A stretch of 64,000 nt of DNA from Leifsonia sp. PS1209 (lineage in GTDB: Bacteria; Actinomycetota; Actinomycetes; Actinomycetales; Microbacteriaceae): contig NZ_CP051154.1 of the NCBI RefSeq assembly GCF_012317045.1, forward strand, positions 2,170,001-2,234,000, read 5' to 3'. The position numbers and the translations under genes are program-made. The number at the start of each line of letters is the position of its first letter. Position 1 is the first letter of the stretch. This document shows, one piece after another, positions 62,633-64,000 of the stretch. The notes below the pieces were generated by a model. That model saw nothing but the letters and a program-made list of their open reading frames with translations. It was not told the DNA's origin and did no database searches.

Positions 62633-64000
62633 CGGTCACCCGCCTCATCGCGTTCGCCACGGCGACCGCGCGCAGCGGGGCAGCCGCCTTGTTCTGCGAC
62701 TCCTCGAACTCGCTCTGCGGCACGGAGTCCGCCACCAGGCCGCCTCCGGCCTGCACGCGGGCGACGCCGTCCATGATGGTCGCCGTGCGGATGGCGATGG
62801 CGAGATCGGCGTCCCCGGAGAACCCGAAGTAGCCGATCACGCCGCCGTACACACCGCGCTGCGCCGGTTCCAGCTCGTCGATGATCTCCAGCGCCCTCGG
62901 CTTCGGGGCGCCGGAGAGGGTGCCGGCCGGGAAGGTGGCGCGGAACACATCCACCGCCGTCTTGTCCGGCAGCACGTCGCCCTCGACGCTCGACACGATG
63001 TGCATGATGTGGCTGAACCGCTCGACGCGCATGAACTCCGTCACCTCGACGGAACCGGCCGCACAGACCTTGAGCAAGTCGTTGCGGGCCAGGTCGACCA
63101 GCATCAGGTGCTCGGCGCGCTCCTTGTCGTCGGCGAGCAGCGAGGTCTCCAGGTCGAGGTCCTCCTCCGGCGAGGCTCCGCGCGGTCGGGACCCGGCGAT
63201 GGGATGCGTGAACGCGCGCCCATCCTGCACCTTGACCAGCGCCTCCGGGGACGACCCGACGATGGAGTACTCCCCGCCGTCCGGCCGTTCGAGCGCCAGG
63301 AGGTACATGTACGGGCTCGGGTTGAGCGAGCGCAGCACGCGGTACACGTCGAGCGGCGCGGCCTCGCAGTCCAGCTCGAAGCGCTGGGAGATGACCACCT
63401 GGAAGATGTCGCCGTCGACGATCCGCTCTTTCGCGGTCACCACGGCGGCCAGGAAGTCGTCCTTCGCCGTGCGCGACACCGGATGCGCGGGCGTGCCCAG
63501 GTCGACCTGGGCGAGCCACGCCTCCGACGGCCGGGCGAGACCGGCCTGCATCGCGTCGAGCCGCTGCTGGGCGGCCTCCCACATCGTGTCCGCGTCGTCG
63601 ACGCCGTCGTTGAGCACGGTGGCGATCAGCTGCACGGTGCCGTACCGGTGGTCGATCACGACCAGGTCGGAGCAGAACGCGAGGGCCTGACCGGGCATGT
63701 CGTAGTCCGCGGGCGGCTGGTGCGGCAGCCGCTCGATCTGGCGGATCGCCTCCCAGCCGATGAAGCCGACCAGTCCCCCGGTCAGCGGGGGCAGGCCGGG
63801 GATGCGCGGCGTCTGCCACCGCGCGTACAGCGCGGCGAGGGCTTCCAGCGGCGGCAGGTCGGCGGTGGAGCCGATGGCCCGCTCCGCCGGGATGCCGTAG
63901 TCGAGCCAGCGGACCGCATCCCCCTGCTGGGTGAGCACGCCGAACGAGGAGACGCCGACGAACGAGAACCGCGACCAGATGCCGCCCTGCTCCGCCGATT
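62616..64000 (-). CDS. trpE: Anthranilate synthase component I (5' partial)
   Basis: Chorismate to anthranilate, first committed step of tryptophan synthesis. The frame is open to the right edge of the window, so the N terminus is missing; an in-frame GTG at 63938 lies inside the protein because the preceding residues (FSFVGVSSFGVLTQQGD) already match the TrpE N-terminal domain. The chorismate-binding part shows DGDIFQVVISQRFELD, SPYMYLL, IVGSSPEALVKV, HPIAGSRPRG, HLMLVDLARNDL and FPAGTLSGAPKPRALEII. Overlaps the membrane protein gene by 17 bases. TrpG/TrpD are not in view. Confidence 0.95.
   Translation of the reverse strand, partial: SAEQGGIWSRFSFVGVSSFGVLTQQGDAVRWLDYGIPAERAIGSTADLPPLEALAALYARWQTPRIPGLPPLTGGLVGFIGWEAIRQIERLPHQPPADYDMPGQALAFCSDLVVIDHRYGTVQLIATVLNDGVDDADTMWEAAQQRLDAMQAGLARPSEAWLAQVDLGTPAHPVSRTAKDDFLAAVVTAKERIVDGDIFQVVISQRFELDCEAAPLDVYRVLRSLNPSPYMYLLALERPDGGEYSIVGSSPEALVKVQDGRAFTHPIAGSRPRGASPEEDLDLETSLLADDKERAEHLMLVDLARNDLLKVCAAGSVEVTEFMRVERFSHIMHIVSSVEGDVLPDKTAVDVFRATFPAGTLSGAPKPRALEIIDELEPAQRGVYGGVIGYFGFSGDADLAIAIRTATIMDGVARVQAGGGLVADSVPQSEFEESQNKAAAPLRAVAVANAMRRVTGERAV

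Overview
The window is high-GC actinobacterial chromosome. Protein content, gene order and the many 4-bp ATGA/GTGA gene overlaps point to a member of the Microbacteriaceae, probably Leifsonia-like (inference from recalled family sequences; no search was run). It is ordinary core chromosome: no phage, insertion sequence, integrase, CRISPR array or plasmid function was seen. Coding density is very high and no gene-free stretch reaches 300 bases.

Layout. 1-3226 (+) holds the oxidative pentose-phosphate genes zwf-opcA-pgl, closed by a strong bidirectional terminator shared with convergent rbpA. 3305-9818 (-) carries rbpA, secG, the lower glycolysis operon gap-pgk-tpiA, sodA, whiA and rapZ; 9855-14771 (-) carries uvrC and uvrA. 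14927-19587 (-) is a tightly coupled MoxR/DUF58/DUF4129 membrane operon. 19659-30151 (-) is uvrB, coaE, rpsA, a TIGR01777/DUF4166 pair, a DUF885 peptidase and polA. 30219-34583 has a PaaI-type thioesterase, a PdtaR-like ANTAR regulator, tRNA-Leu(CAA), a secreted GH25 lysozyme with CWB2 repeats, an FBP/FusB-like protein and thioredoxin. 34592-49919 is the accessory part: metallo-hydrolase, LLM oxidoreductase, acetyltransferases, two ABC-2 exporter operons (one with a divergent HTH regulator), a secreted TIM-barrel-like protein, phosphoketolase, hydrolases and a DMT exporter. 50035-64000 (-) is pyk, gltD, gltB, lgt and the trp operon (trpA, trpB, trpC, an HGxxPAAW protein, the Trp membrane protein and a truncated trpE). 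The order trp-lgt-pyk-pdtaR-polA-rpsA-coaE-uvrB-uvrA resembles the mycobacterial arrangement.

How the genes work together. Central carbon flow is well represented: the oxidative pentose-phosphate branch, gap/pgk/tpiA/pyk and a phosphoketolase shunt. GltBD and trp supply nitrogen assimilation and tryptophan. All three UvrABC excision subunits plus Pol I form a nucleotide-excision repair set.

The most informative unlisted signals are regulatory. Both uvrA and uvrB are preceded by TGTCGGTG, 8 bases, then TAGACT, which is the LexA-independent PafBC (RecA-NDp) damage promoter; uvrA also has a LexA/SOS palindrome. About a dozen genes have a TANNNT -10 box ending exactly 6 or 7 bases before the start codon, implying leaderless mRNAs. 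A 24-bp-arm palindrome lies downstream of polA, and an inverted repeat sits between the HTH regulator and its divergent ABC operon. No clearly new multi-gene system was found; the best candidates for undescribed biology are the secreted FDVEPW protein, the MoxR/DUF58 operon and the polA-downstream palindrome.
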